Shown: in pieces, positions 18,801 to 27,556 of the stretch | How positions within the stretch are numbered: the first letter of the stretch is position 1 | Layout of the letters: every line of letters begins with the position of its first letter | DNA from: CAIVAT01 sp964525995 | GTDB taxonomy: Bacteria > Bacteroidota > Bacteroidia > Bacteroidales > FEN-979 | Direction of reading: 5' to 3' | DNA: 64,000 nt | Assembly: GCA_964525995.1 (NCBI GenBank) | Contig: CAZGIM010000013.1 | Coordinates: 1-64,000, forward strand | Position numbers and translations under genes: made by a program | Notes under the pieces: generated by a model | Databases searched by the model: none | Told to the model about the DNA's origin: nothing | The model's input: only the letters and a program-made list of their open reading frames with translations

Positions 18801-21528
18801 CTCCGTAATGGAATACTGTACTATTGACCAGGGAAATACTTACAATCTTTACACGGAAGGATCGGCGCAACCCACTCTGACCAACTGCACCATCAGCAAT
18901 TCGGCGGGCGACGGTATTGTTGAGTACCAATCGAGTCCCCAAATCCATTCCTGCTTGTTTATCGGAAATAACGGCTATCCACTGAAATACAACGACTGGT
19001 CCTGCAATTCACACCTTCAGGGAAATACCTATACTGCTAATTTAAATAACTATATTGCCTTATCAGGCGGAGATTACACTTCCAACCGAACTTTGTATTT
19101 TGATGGAATCCCTTATCATGTTCTTGGTGATATCCGTATCCTGAAATACAGCAGCTATTGCAGAATTACCATTGAGCCAGGTAATACACTTCTTTTTGAT
19201 CCCAATCTGAAATTACAAATCGGGGCAGACAGTTATGGCGGAGAATTATACGCAACGGGTACGGCAACTCAAACTATCACCTTCAAGGCTTATAACGACA
19301 CACCTGGCGGATGGAACGGAATTTACTTTCATCCGCATAATGATGAATACGGCGGCACTTCGAACCTTGCCTATTGCGAAATAATGCAAGGGAACACGTA
19401 TAATATCTACTTACACGGTTCAGGACAGCCGGCACTCACCAACTGCACCATCAGCAACTCGGCCGGCGACGGGATCCTGGAATTACAATCGAGCGCACCG
19501 ATACATTATTGTAACTTCATCTCAAACAACGGGTACCCGATTAAATACAATGACTGGACCTGCAATTCGCATCTCAAGGGGAATGTTTATACTGGCAATG
19601 TCAATAATTACATCGCCTTATCAGGAGGAGATTATACGTCGGATCGGACGTTATATTATGACGGCATTCCCTATCACGTTCTTGGAGACATCAGGTTGGT
19701 CAGGTACAGTTCCCTGGTCAGGCTTACGATCCAACCGGGCTGTAACCTGTTCTTTAATCCCGGAATTAAACTCCAGGTGGGTCAAAACAGCTATGGAGGC
19801 GAGCTTTACGCGGAAGGAAAAGTCGACAGCCTGATCCTGTTCAAGCCATTCAATGGTACCCCGGGTGGCTGGAACGGCATCTATTTTCATCCGAATAATG
19901 ACGATTGGGGCGGAACTTCTTCTCTGAAATTTTGCACCATCGAAAAAGGAGCGAGCTATAATTTGTTCTGCGACGGGTCGGTACAACCCACCCTGGAACA
20001 TTGTATGATCACACAATCAACAGGTGATGGCATGAAGCTTACCAGTTCTTCGAACACCATTAAAAATTGTTGTTTCTCATACAACACGCTTTGCGGCATT
20101 GCGATGGATGGGTCCAGCAACCCGACCATCGGTGGCTCTGAAGGATATACCTGTAATTTCCATTCCAACGGCAGTTATGATCTGATGAATAACACAACCA
20201 ACAACATCAACGCCCGCTATAATTACTGGGATACGGGAGACTCAACGATGATTGCCCTTGGAGTGTACGATAAATCGGACAACAGCGCCAAGGGTTATGC
20301 TTACTTTGTTCCTTTCGCGCAGGTTCCATTGCTGCACGCCGCCTCCACCCTGCTAAGCGGAACAGTAAAATATGCCAATACCGGCGCCAACCCGATGAAG
20401 AATGCCGCGATGACGGTCAAAGATTTCACAGGGACGAATATTGTATCTGCCACTTCAAACACCTCGGGAGCATTTACCTTTCCTTCATTTGCCTCAGGAA
20501 GTTACCGGATGACCATAACTCCATCCAATCCCTGGGGCGGAGTCAATGCCACCGACGCCCTGGCCATCCTGAATCACTTTGCCATGATTGCACCCCTGAC
20601 AGGGATGAAATACGCCGCTGCCGACGTCAACTACTCACACTGGGTGAACGGAACCGATGCCCTGCTTGTGATGAAGCGTTACTCGGGACTGATCACATCA
20701 TTCCCGGTCGGCGATTACCTGTACGACAGCGACACGCTGATCATGAACGGGGGCAATGCGACCAACGATATTGTTATGCTTTGTTTCGGGGATGTGAACG
20801 CGAGCTATTCCCCGGCGAAAAAAAGCAGCAGCTCATTGGGCATTGTTTATGAAGGCACTTTATCGGTCACCTCATTCAAAGAGTACACCCTGCCGGTGAA
20901 AGTCAAAAACGGCATGAAAGCCGGGGCTATTTCCCTCGGGTTTTATTACCCTGAGGAATACATGGAAATCAGCGGGGCGAAGCTCGCCAACGGAACCAGC
21001 GACTTTTCCTGGTCATCGTACGATGGGTTATTCCGGATGGGTTGGTGTGATCTGAATCCACTCGAGCTCAGCGACGACGGAATTGTCGTTGTGCTTACTA
21101 TTAAAACAAAGGATGTTTCGTCGTTAACTTCGGGAATTAATCTTGAATTGTATGAAGATTGCGAATTTGCCGATGCGCTGGCCGTTCCCAACGAATGGGA
21201 AGTGATTTCCATCCCGGAAATCATGGCGGGCGCCAATGGCATGGGTATCCACACCGATTCTTTCAGGCTCACTGTTAGCCCGAACCCGGTTAAGGATCAA
21301 TGCATCGTCACCCTGAATCTGACGGCAGAGACCAGCGCCAGGTTGGTAATTTTGAACCAGACCGGCTCCGAGGTATTGTCGGTTGATGAAGGCACTATGA
21401 AACCCGGTGAACACCAGCTTAAAATGAGTACGGCAACCCTTTCATCAGGCTTATATTTCCTGAAAGCAGAACTGACGGAACGGGGCCAGAAACGAATTGA
21501 AACGATGAAACTGGTCGTATCCAAATAA
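15820..21528 (+). CDS. T9SS-exported Kelch/beta-helix protein with dockerin-like and cohesin-like segments
   Basis: This 1902-aa protein starts at the ATG that gives a signal peptide (MKNLLLQRSRTG, hydrophobic core, ending LSASAQ). Residues ~60-380 hold about six Kelch-type blades (YVYLVGG, LYVIGGRDG, IYVTGG, LYVLGGYDN). Residues ~510-1500 form a right-handed parallel beta-helix, in which four ~186-residue repeats each contain GGELYA, then a GGW-GIYFHP segment, then TNCTISNS-like coils. A small regulatory-like beta-sandwich follows at ~1505-1565. At ~1567-1665 there is a dockerin-like pair of EF-hand-type repeats (GGVNATDALAILNHF and ADVNYSHWVNGTDALLVMKR). At ~1665-1810 lies a cohesin-like domain and at ~1815-1902 a T9SS sorting domain ending GLYFLKAEL...MKLVVSK. 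The helix suggests polysaccharide binding or lyase ancestry, but no catalytic residues were assigned. It is followed after 10 bp by the next cargo gene, so they form one operon. Confidence 0.8.
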   Translation: MKNLLLQRSRTGIRSFSIVLTLFVFLFCLSASAQVNFTQTTDADFNKGVLNNVIVGSNNVYLQLGGSDVGTWLTTTVLPQILTGHKTASWNNRYVYLVGGYNNLTYSSSVYVATIQTSGISSWTALNPLPVAMRDMAVVVGTNTLYVIGGRDGSNVYNTIYYAAINTDGTIGAWQTSAVTLPVPLWGHAALYLKGYIYVTGGTSSTVENSALNSVYYACVKANNSISAFSTGANLPAPRNRHSIVTYNSKLYVLGGYDNAGTKSNSVYISDAGVDGSPGAWASGTNLPVAVSNHSSVVTNGLITVMAGAVGTSLSNTVYFANADAGTLAWTASGNVMYDFTKDGSAFTGNGQVYYTGGSNLSSTPILNCRFANITLTTNYINHGVFVSNPFFELGAPRYINSLTFNAVFTPPGPNCQVSYRTAGSDGIWGSWTALTSTSPIPVNVTQQYLQYAVILSGSTTFNATFNDMTLTTPGTQLTGNLNGIATFTKALSPYWATADISFTSGTHTFEAGATVLFLAETGLTVSQANINCNGTSTDSVKFTYYTAEPGKWDGIYFDPSSDAGVSSHFYYTVISNAGFGSNNANLYCNQTNEPLLVQCDIAGADGNGIRMNEGHLNIQQSKIRNNTENGLHLTNSNPTLVNSTISYNGAAGVYLSSTASVPNFSASTTTIDHNLYALHYPSPNATFYQPNGSPILTDNTYNGIAIDGGDINGASRWWNSITYDYFILGSVRVMQYANNVRLTIEPGNTLRFVSGARLQIGIDSHGGELYALGTSDSTITFTSFNGLPGGWEGIYFYPHSDDFGGHSQLAYCVIDRGNNYNYYSEGTTQPDVLNHCTISNALLDGAHYSTGFGTITNSQFLDNGRYPIYYLNTEANPVHTGNTYSGNGINKIALSGGNYSFDRTILNDGVPYYILNDILVIRYAGQYRLTIEPGNTLEFAPGKKLQVGQNSYGGELYAQGTLTSPIIFKAYNDTPGGWIGIYFHPHNDDFGGTSVMEYCTIDQGNTYNLYTEGSAQPTLTNCTISNSAGDGIVEYQSSPQIHSCLFIGNNGYPLKYNDWSCNSHLQGNTYTANLNNYIALSGGDYTSNRTLYFDGIPYHVLGDIRILKYSSYCRITIEPGNTLLFDPNLKLQIGADSYGGELYATGTATQTITFKAYNDTPGGWNGIYFHPHNDEYGGTSNLAYCEIMQGNTYNIYLHGSGQPALTNCTISNSAGDGILELQSSAPIHYCNFISNNGYPIKYNDWTCNSHLKGNVYTGNVNNYIALSGGDYTSDRTLYYDGIPYHVLGDIRLVRYSSLVRLTIQPGCNLFFNPGIKLQVGQNSYGGELYAEGKVDSLILFKPFNGTPGGWNGIYFHPNNDDWGGTSSLKFCTIEKGASYNLFCDGSVQPTLEHCMITQSTGDGMKLTSSSNTIKNCCFSYNTLCGIAMDGSSNPTIGGSEGYTCNFHSNGSYDLMNNTTNNINARYNYWDTGDSTMIALGVYDKSDNSAKGYAYFVPFAQVPLLHAASTLLSGTVKYANTGANPMKNAAMTVKDFTGTNIVSATSNTSGAFTFPSFASGSYRMTITPSNPWGGVNATDALAILNHFAMIAPLTGMKYAAADVNYSHWVNGTDALLVMKRYSGLITSFPVGDYLYDSDTLIMNGGNATNDIVMLCFGDVNASYSPAKKSSSSLGIVYEGTLSVTSFKEYTLPVKVKNGMKAGAISLGFYYPEEYMEISGAKLANGTSDFSWSSYDGLFRMGWCDLNPLELSDDGIVVVLTIKTKDVSSLTSGINLELYEDCEFADALAVPNEWEVISIPEIMAGANGMGIHTDSFRLTVSPNPVKDQCIVTLNLTAETSARLVILNQTGSEVLSVDEGTMKPGEHQLKMSTATLSSGLYFLKAELTERGQKRIETMKLVVSK

Positions 21529-21538
21529 CCGCCGACCT

Positions 21539-24500
21539 ATGAAAACGCTGAACTTAAAAATACTTATCCTGGCGTTTGCGGTCATCTTGCCGGGCGTTTG
21601 CCGAACGCAAACCATTACGACCACCGCAGGAAGTGTAACCGGTTGTCCCGGGGAGATTGTTGTGCCCATCGACGTCACCGAATGCAATGGGGTGGGAGCC
21701 ATCTCACTGATGCTGAACTATGACAATGCATTCCTTACTTATAACGGCTATCAGAACCTGAACGCCGCCCTGACGACAGACCTGCTCATCATCAATTCAA
21801 CCGGCACCAAAGTCATTGTGAGCTGGGCAAGCACCACACCGGCCAATATCGGAACCGGTACGTTGGTCCAGTTGAAATTCACGGCAATCCCTGGCAGCGG
21901 TACCCTGGCATGGGATACGGGGGTTCCCGGAAACTGTGAATATGCTGATAATCTGGGCAACATCCTGCCGGCAACATTTACGAACGGAGATATTACCATC
22001 AACACCCCTCCTGCCATCACGGTACAGCCTGTAAATAAAACCGTCCTCGCCGGACTAAACATCGGTTTCAGCCTTTCTGCAGACGGGACCGGGCTTGCAT
22101 TTCAGTGGGAAGTGAGTATTGATGGCGGAGCCATGTGGACTGATCTCGTTAACAACACCGTCTATTCAGGCGTTAAAACACCCAACCTGAATCTCACCGG
22201 TGTTCCGATAACCTACAATCAGAATCAGTACCGGTGTAAGATTTCGGGAACCTGTCCTTCGGAGATCTATTCTGATGAGGTAATCCTGACTGTCGTCATT
22301 CCGGTGACGACCACCCTTTCGACTTCATCCATCTGCCCGGGCAGCGCCATCATCCCGGTCACGGTGACCGGATTCCAGTCAGTCGCAGCATTTTCGCTGG
22401 TATTCAGCTACGACACTACGGTTCTGACCTATACCGGATACCAGGCTCTTAACCCACTGTTGGCGCCATCAGGAACCTTTGTCGCCAATACCCAGGGCGG
22501 AAAGGTCTACCTGGCGTGGTCGTCGGCTGTTGCTGTATCGGCTGCCGACGGCACGCTGGTGGAGCTTTTATTCACCGCTGTAACCGGAACCAGCAACCTG
22601 ACCTGGGACCTTGTAACCCCGGGCAACTGTGAGTATTCTTATCTGAATGGCACACAGATCCCTGCCAATTACGTGAATGGCAGCAGGACTGTTTACGGGG
22701 TACCTATGATCGTAACCCAACCAGTCAATAAAACTATCGCGAAGGGACAGAATACCACCTTTTCAGTGACGGCGACGGGGGCAGGACTCACCTACCAGTG
22801 GCAAAGCAGCCCCGACGGGGGATCAACCTGGACGGACCTTTCCAATGGGGGTTACTACACGAACGTTACGGCGGCGACCCTGAATATTACCGGTGCACAA
22901 CTTGCACTGAGCGGAATGCTTTACAGATGCCGGGTGGGTGGAACCTGTTTACCGGTTGTCTGGTCCGATTCTGCCAGACTGATTGTACTGCCCAATATCA
23001 TAACGACATGTTCTTCACTGACCACTTGCCCGGGTCAGATCATCATCCCGGTCAAGGTTTCAGACTTCATCGGGGTGGCTTCATTTTCAATGGTGATTGG
23101 TTACGGCACATCCGTTTTAACATTTAACGGAGTCCAGGATCTTCATTCAGCATTATCGGGAGGTACTTTTTCTTCGAATGCCAGCGGGGGTAAAGTGTAC
23201 ATGACATGGATCCGTTCAACCGCCGCTACTGTTCCGTCAGGAGATACACTTCTCAGGATCAGTTTTACCGCGGTACCAGGTACCACCGCGATTACCTGGG
23301 ATACCCAGACCCCTGGTAACTGCGAATACAGCGACGGCAACGGACTGGTGATCTTTTCCACCTGGACCGGTGGAAGTGTGACCATTAACACGCCGCCCTC
23401 CATAACCACGCAGCCTGTTAACAAGACCATCTATTCAGGCGGCAGCGCCGGTTTCTCAGTTACCGCCTCAGGAACGGCATTAAGCTACCGGTGGCAGGTC
23501 AGCACCGATGCCGGGGCGAGCTGGACGAACCTTACAAATACTACGCCTTACCAGAATGTGACCACGTCGGCAATGACCATCAATCCCGTAAGCCTTCAAA
23601 TGAACGGGAACTGGTACCGATGCAATATCTCAGGAACCTGTACGCCCACGGTTTCCTCAAATGGCGCCATACTGACCGTAACCCAGGCCGCCATTACAAC
23701 TTCCATTTCGAATGTCAGCAATTCCTGCACGGGTAACATTGATCTACCGGTCAATGTTACCAATTTCGATAATGTAGGCGGCATCTCACTGACATTGCTG
23801 TATGATACGACAAAACTGAGCTATATCGGTTACAGCTCGGTCAGTGCAGCGTTGTCGGGTGGATTGATTGCCGTAAACAGGAGCGGTAATAAAGTCAGAA
23901 TGACCTGGGCATCGACAACCGCGGTGAGCTTTGGAACCGGTGTTCTGATCAAGTACCAGTTCCGCGCTAAAGCCGGAATTTCGACAACGCTGACCTGGGA
24001 TACACAAACTGCCGGAAATTGTGAATACAGCGACCCCAACGGGGTGATCATTTCATCGCTATACACCAATCCAACGATAACCATTTCTTCAACTGCTTTG
24101 GTAGTCAACGCGGGTGAGGATATCATCATGACCGGCCCGTCGGCACAACTCAACGGAACGGCCACAGGCGGAACGACTCCCTACACCTGGCTGTGGTCGC
24201 CTGCTTCGACCCTCAGCAATTCTGCAATCCCGAACCCAGTCGCGACCCCATCAGTTACCACGGTTTACACGCTGACGGTCACTGGAAATAACGGGTGTTC
24301 AGGAAGTGACCAGATGACGGTGTTCAAACAGGGAATTCCCGAAAACCTGACGGTTCAGAATGTCACTGTTGCAAGCGGGCAGACGGAATGTTACAATGCT
24401 ACAAACCAAATCACAGTAGCCGGGAACGGAACGACATTTCTGGTTCAGAGCGGAGGTTCCGCTACGTTTATCGCGGGCGCTAAGATCCTGTTCCTGCCTG

Positions 24501-24868
24501 GTACATCGGTTGTATCCGGGGGATACTTAAATGGCGCCATAACCACGACCCAGACCTATTGCGGAACCCAGGCACCATCAATGCCACAATTTGAGATGGG
24601 CGTCAATAAACCGGAATCGGGCGACAGCCGGTTCAGGATTTATCCGAATCCCACTGACGGGGATTTCACACTGGAGGATTTCGGGTCTACCGCAAACGGA
24701 ACTATACGTATTGAATTGCTTGATGTTTTCGGAAAGATCATCCGGACTGAATGTAAGCCGGCAGCTTCCAGATATATGTTCAGGTCACAGGAGGTTTCTC
24801 CCGGCGTCTATCTGGTGCGGGTTATCTCCGGATCTGATACCCGTATCATCAGGCTGATCATCTATTAG
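21539..24868 (+). CDS. T9SS-exported scaffold-like protein with four cohesin-like domains
   Basis: This 1109-aa protein has a signal peptide (MKTLNLKILILAFAVILPGV, cut near CRTQ). Four cohesin-like domains (~25-155, 256-390, 487-625, 718-855) share a pattern: a CPG-type start, a GAISLMLNYDNAFLTYNGYQ-like strand pair, a GTLVQLKF strand and a W-DT--PGNCEY motif. The first three are each followed by an Ig-like domain with QPVNKT and a W-VS-DGG---W-DL pattern. A PKD-like domain (~855-932), the shared 75-aa module (~935-1010) and a T9SS sorting domain (~1029-1109, YPNPTDGDFTLEDFG ... GVYLVRV) follow. It starts 10 bp after the dockerin-like protein gene. Repeated cohesins resemble a scaffoldin, though partner binding is unproven. 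Confidence 0.8.
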   Translation: MKTLNLKILILAFAVILPGVCRTQTITTTAGSVTGCPGEIVVPIDVTECNGVGAISLMLNYDNAFLTYNGYQNLNAALTTDLLIINSTGTKVIVSWASTTPANIGTGTLVQLKFTAIPGSGTLAWDTGVPGNCEYADNLGNILPATFTNGDITINTPPAITVQPVNKTVLAGLNIGFSLSADGTGLAFQWEVSIDGGAMWTDLVNNTVYSGVKTPNLNLTGVPITYNQNQYRCKISGTCPSEIYSDEVILTVVIPVTTTLSTSSICPGSAIIPVTVTGFQSVAAFSLVFSYDTTVLTYTGYQALNPLLAPSGTFVANTQGGKVYLAWSSAVAVSAADGTLVELLFTAVTGTSNLTWDLVTPGNCEYSYLNGTQIPANYVNGSRTVYGVPMIVTQPVNKTIAKGQNTTFSVTATGAGLTYQWQSSPDGGSTWTDLSNGGYYTNVTAATLNITGAQLALSGMLYRCRVGGTCLPVVWSDSARLIVLPNIITTCSSLTTCPGQIIIPVKVSDFIGVASFSMVIGYGTSVLTFNGVQDLHSALSGGTFSSNASGGKVYMTWIRSTAATVPSGDTLLRISFTAVPGTTAITWDTQTPGNCEYSDGNGLVIFSTWTGGSVTINTPPSITTQPVNKTIYSGGSAGFSVTASGTALSYRWQVSTDAGASWTNLTNTTPYQNVTTSAMTINPVSLQMNGNWYRCNISGTCTPTVSSNGAILTVTQAAITTSISNVSNSCTGNIDLPVNVTNFDNVGGISLTLLYDTTKLSYIGYSSVSAALSGGLIAVNRSGNKVRMTWASTTAVSFGTGVLIKYQFRAKAGISTTLTWDTQTAGNCEYSDPNGVIISSLYTNPTITISSTALVVNAGEDIIMTGPSAQLNGTATGGTTPYTWLWSPASTLSNSAIPNPVATPSVTTVYTLTVTGNNGCSGSDQMTVFKQGIPENLTVQNVTVASGQTECYNATNQITVAGNGTTFLVQSGGSATFIAGAKILFLPGTSVVSGGYLNGAITTTQTYCGTQAPSMPQFEMGVNKPESGDSRFRIYPNPTDGDFTLEDFGSTANGTIRIELLDVFGKIIRTECKPAASRYMFRSQEVSPGVYLVRVISGSDTRIIRLIIY

Positions 24869-24891
24869 AGAAATTTGACCGGTTATGTTTT

Positions 24892-24922
24892 GCAGCGGGC
24901 GGCACAACAGGCCGCCTGCTGC
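24892..24922 (+). terminator. Strong intrinsic terminator after the scaffold-like gene
   Basis: A 12-bp G+C-rich stem (GCAGCGGGCGGC with GCCGCCTGCTGC, one G-U pair) closes on a 7-nt loop and is followed by ATTTTATTG. It lies 24 bp past the stop codon and should end the two-gene plus-strand operon before the convergent suf genes. Confidence 0.85.
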
Positions 24923-25030
24923 ATTTTATTGAATCCGGTCCATTCGGCGTTTTATACTGAGGTAGCGGGATCCGTACCCTCCGTGAATTTTTTTTACACA
25001 GCCACAGAGAAAAAGTTTGAATTTGCCAGG

Positions 25031-26440
25031 TCAGATTTTCGTCAGATCGATCTGAAAATCAACCGGGCGGTCGGGAGTGCTGCAGTGAAGAACGCACTGC
25101 TCACAGATTTGCAATTCACCCTGAAGGCGTTTTTTAACCATATCTTCGATCCGCTGACGTAACGGAGCGATGGATATCTTCGAAACAACTTCATCGGCAA
25201 AAGCAAACATGAGCAGCATGCGGGCGCTCTCCTCTCCTATCCCGCGCTGCCGGAGATAGAACATCGATTCGGGGTCAAGCTGGCCGGTGGTGGAACCATG
25301 CGAACATTTCACATCATCATTGTAAATTTCCAGAAACGGTTTTGAATTGACTCGGGCTGTATCGGTAAGCAGGATATTTTTATTGGTCTGGCGGGCATCG
25401 GTTTTCCGCGCATCCCGACGTACCAATACATGCCCATTGAAAACCGCATGGGCATGCTCATCAAGGATTCCTTTGAAAAGCTCATTGCTGGTGCACTCAC
25501 CGTGGGCATGGTCGATAAAAATATGATTATCGACGTGCTGCTTGCGGTCCATCAGGTAGATACCGTAAATATTCGCAGTTCCCTGGGGCCGGTCAAAAAG
25601 AACCCTGATGTTGTTGCGAAGCAATCCGCCATTCAGTGAGATATAGTGTGATTCAAGGTTTGCAGCACGGTCAAGCCGGAAACAGACAGTGCTGATCAAC
25701 GTACTGTTGTTATTTAGATTCTGAAGTTTATAGTGATCGAGGGTAGCCTCTTCCCCTAACCGGATCTCTGAAACGATATTGGAGAAACTAGCCTGGTGGT
25801 TATAAGAATCGTCGCACTGAACCAATGAAAGCCTTGCTCCGTTGCCCAGGATGATCAGGTTGCGTGACTGGAGAAAATGGCTTCGGTCGTGATGGATGAC
25901 ATTGATCATCTGAACCGGCCGGGGGCTGTGCACGTTGTCGGGAACATAGATAAAGATCCCGTCCATTGCGAAAGCGGTGTTGAGCGCGGTAAATCCGTCA
26001 GCCTCTCCGGAAGTCATGGTATCATAATATTTCTCCACCAGTTCGAGATACTTTCTTTTTGCCTCAGCCAGACTTCCCATGATAATTCCGTTACCCAATT
26101 CCATCAGGGGGACATCTTTCGATACGTACCAGCCGTTTAGCTGTCCCAGGATTGCAGTATCGAGATGCGGAATATTGCACCTGAAGACCTTGCGGATATC
26201 GGGAACTGCCTCCTGAACCAAATCGTAGTCATATTCCCTTTCCAGACTCTCTTTAAGATCGGTGTGACGCCATGTTTCCATAGAGGTATTGGGAAATCCG
26301 AGTCGCGAAAAGGTTTGAAAAGCATTCCTGCGCTTTTCAAGGAGCGAAGGGGAATCGAGGGCTGCAAAGGAACCGAGTTGGTTTTCGAACAACCGGGCAA
26401 GCCGTTCTCCTGTTATGAGATTTGTTTCTTCTGTTTGCAT
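25031..26440 (-). CDS. sufD: Fe-S cluster assembly protein SufD
   Basis: This 469-aa protein is the SufD subunit of the SufBC2D scaffold that builds iron-sulfur clusters in the cytoplasm. It has the SufB/SufD core (SMETWRHTDLKE near the N-terminus, then a long right-handed helix region with NNIRVLFDRPQGTANIYGIY and CTSNELFKGILDEHAHAVFN). It has the typical SufD C-terminus: MFYLRQRGIGEESARMLLMF followed by a helical tail with HCSTPDRP. It is the third gene of sufB-sufC-sufD on the minus strand, 66 bp after sufC. Its length is normal. It converges on the T9SS cargo operon. Confidence 0.95.
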   Translation of the reverse strand: MQTEETNLITGERLARLFENQLGSFAALDSPSLLEKRRNAFQTFSRLGFPNTSMETWRHTDLKESLEREYDYDLVQEAVPDIRKVFRCNIPHLDTAILGQLNGWYVSKDVPLMELGNGIIMGSLAEAKRKYLELVEKYYDTMTSGEADGFTALNTAFAMDGIFIYVPDNVHSPRPVQMINVIHHDRSHFLQSRNLIILGNGARLSLVQCDDSYNHQASFSNIVSEIRLGEEATLDHYKLQNLNNNSTLISTVCFRLDRAANLESHYISLNGGLLRNNIRVLFDRPQGTANIYGIYLMDRKQHVDNHIFIDHAHGECTSNELFKGILDEHAHAVFNGHVLVRRDARKTDARQTNKNILLTDTARVNSKPFLEIYNDDVKCSHGSTTGQLDPESMFYLRQRGIGEESARMLLMFAFADEVVSKISIAPLRQRIEDMVKKRLQGELQICEQCVLHCSTPDRPVDFQIDLTKI

Positions 26441-26506
26441 TGCGAGGGTATTTCAGGGTCACCCGGCCCGCCACTCAAGGGTGCGGTGCGGGATCATCAT
26501 CCCGGA

Positions 26507-27259
26507 TTATTCCTGTTCTTTTTTGATCCAATCGTATCCTTTTTCTTCCAGTTCGAGTGCAAGCTCTTTTCCTCCCGATTTTACGATCTTTCCTTCAAAA
26601 AGCACATGTACAAAATCGGGGATGATATAATCGAGCAGCCGCTGATAATGTGTAATCACCACGAACGCATTATCGGGACGACGCAGGCGGTTCACGCCGT
26701 TGGCCACGATCCGCAGAGCGTCGATGTCGAGACCCGAATCGGTTTCGTCGAGAATGGCCAGAGTTGGTTCCAGCATGGCCATCTGAAAGATCTCGTTTCG
26801 TTTCTTTTCTCCACCCGAAAAACCTTCGTTGACTGACCGGTTCGTCAGGTTGGAGGTGATCTCGACCAGTTTCTTTTTCTCTTCCATAAGCCGGATGAAG
26901 TCGCCAGCGGGCAAAGGATCGAGCCCTTTGTGCTTTCTCAGTTCATTGACGGCCGTCCGCATGAAGTTGGTGATGCTGACGCCCGGTATCTCCACAGGAT
27001 ACTGGAATCCGAGGAATATCCCTTCACGGGCACGCTCTTCAACCGACATCTTCAGAAGGTTATTACCCTGATACATCACCTCCCCGGCGCCCACATCGAA
27101 AACTTCCCGGCCAGCAATCACAGAAGCCAGCGTGCTTTTTCCGGTTCCGTTCGGGCCCATGATGGCGTGAACCTCACCTTTGTTAACTTCAAGGTCTACC
27201 CCTTTTAAAATCTCTTTACCGTTTATACCGGCATGTAAGTTTTTTATTGACAGCAACAT
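26507..27259 (-). CDS. sufC: Fe-S cluster assembly ATPase SufC
   Basis: This 250-aa ABC-type ATPase powers the SufBC2D scaffold. Walker A is GPNGTGKST (residues 35-43), the ABC signature is GFSGGEKKR, and Walker B is LAILDETDSGLD, with a later H-loop in FVVITHYQR. The start at 27259 (MLLSIKNLHAG) is preferred over 27292 because the extra 11 residues are not conserved-looking and lie in repeat-rich DNA. It is followed by sufD. The ~300-bp gap to sufB is unusually long for a suf operon and is filled with short tandem repeats. Confidence 0.95.
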   Translation of the reverse strand: MLLSIKNLHAGINGKEILKGVDLEVNKGEVHAIMGPNGTGKSTLASVIAGREVFDVGAGEVMYQGNNLLKMSVEERAREGIFLGFQYPVEIPGVSITNFMRTAVNELRKHKGLDPLPAGDFIRLMEEKKKLVEITSNLTNRSVNEGFSGGEKKRNEIFQMAMLEPTLAILDETDSGLDIDALRIVANGVNRLRRPDNAFVVITHYQRLLDYIIPDFVHVLFEGKIVKSGGKELALELEEKGYDWIKKEQE

Positions 27260-27286
27260 ATTTAATGAATTCAAAGTTCTCAAATC

Positions 27287-27349
27287 AGGCATTAGGCATT
27301 AGGCAATAGGCAATAGGGAAAAAAGCTCAAAGCTCAAAGTTCAAAATTC
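27287..27349. repeat. Two stacked heptamer tandem repeats upstream of sufC
   Basis: Positions 27287-27317 hold AGGCATT, AGGCATT, AGGCAAT, AGGCAAT and a partial copy. Positions 27322-27349 hold AAAGCTC, AAAGCTC, AAAGTTC and AAAATTC. Both are 7-bp periods with internal point changes, lying between the sufC start and the octamer array that follows. Confidence 0.85.
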
Positions 27350-27365
27350 TCATATTTGCAAATTT

Positions 27366-27461
27366 TCACATTCTCACATCCTCACATCCTCACATCCTCA
27401 CATCCTCACATCCTCACATCCTCACATCCTCACATCCTCAAATCCTCAAATCCTCAAATCG
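27366..27461. repeat. Octamer array TCACATCC between sufC and sufB
   Basis: Twelve consecutive 8-bp units: one TCACATTC, eight perfect TCACATCC (27374-27437), two TCAAATCC and a final TCAAATCG. There are no spacers, so this is a simple tandem repeat and not a CRISPR. Eight perfect units make copy-number slippage likely, and it lies in the sufB-sufC intercistronic region. Confidence 0.9.
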
Positions 27462-27496
27462 TTTTCTATTTTCCGTTTTCAATTTTCAATTTTTCA

Positions 27497-27556
27497 TTGT
27501 CCATTGTCAATTGTCCATTGTCAATTGTCCATTCTTGTCTACAGGTCCGCTGGTCC
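27497..27556 (-). repeat. Heptamers and GGAC octamers directly after the sufB stop
   Basis: On the minus strand, two bases after the sufB stop codon, come GGACCAGC, GGACCTGT and AGACAAGA (27556-27533). They belong to the same octamer family as the arrays at 32.7 and 33.2 kb. Five heptamers alternating TGGACAA and TTGACAA follow (27531-27497). The plus-strand string GTCCGCTGGTCCA (27545-27557) matches 33220-33232 at 12 of 13 bases. Confidence 0.8.

Noticed and set aside
24875..25162. 95-codon plus-strand frame between the scaffold-like gene and sufD
   Set aside because: It covers the strong terminator and runs antisense into conserved sufD sequence; nothing protein-like is seen.
27366..27461. 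Regular array between sufC and sufB that could suggest a CRISPR
   Set aside because: Units are 8 bp with no spacers and no cas genes are near; it is a simple tandem repeat.
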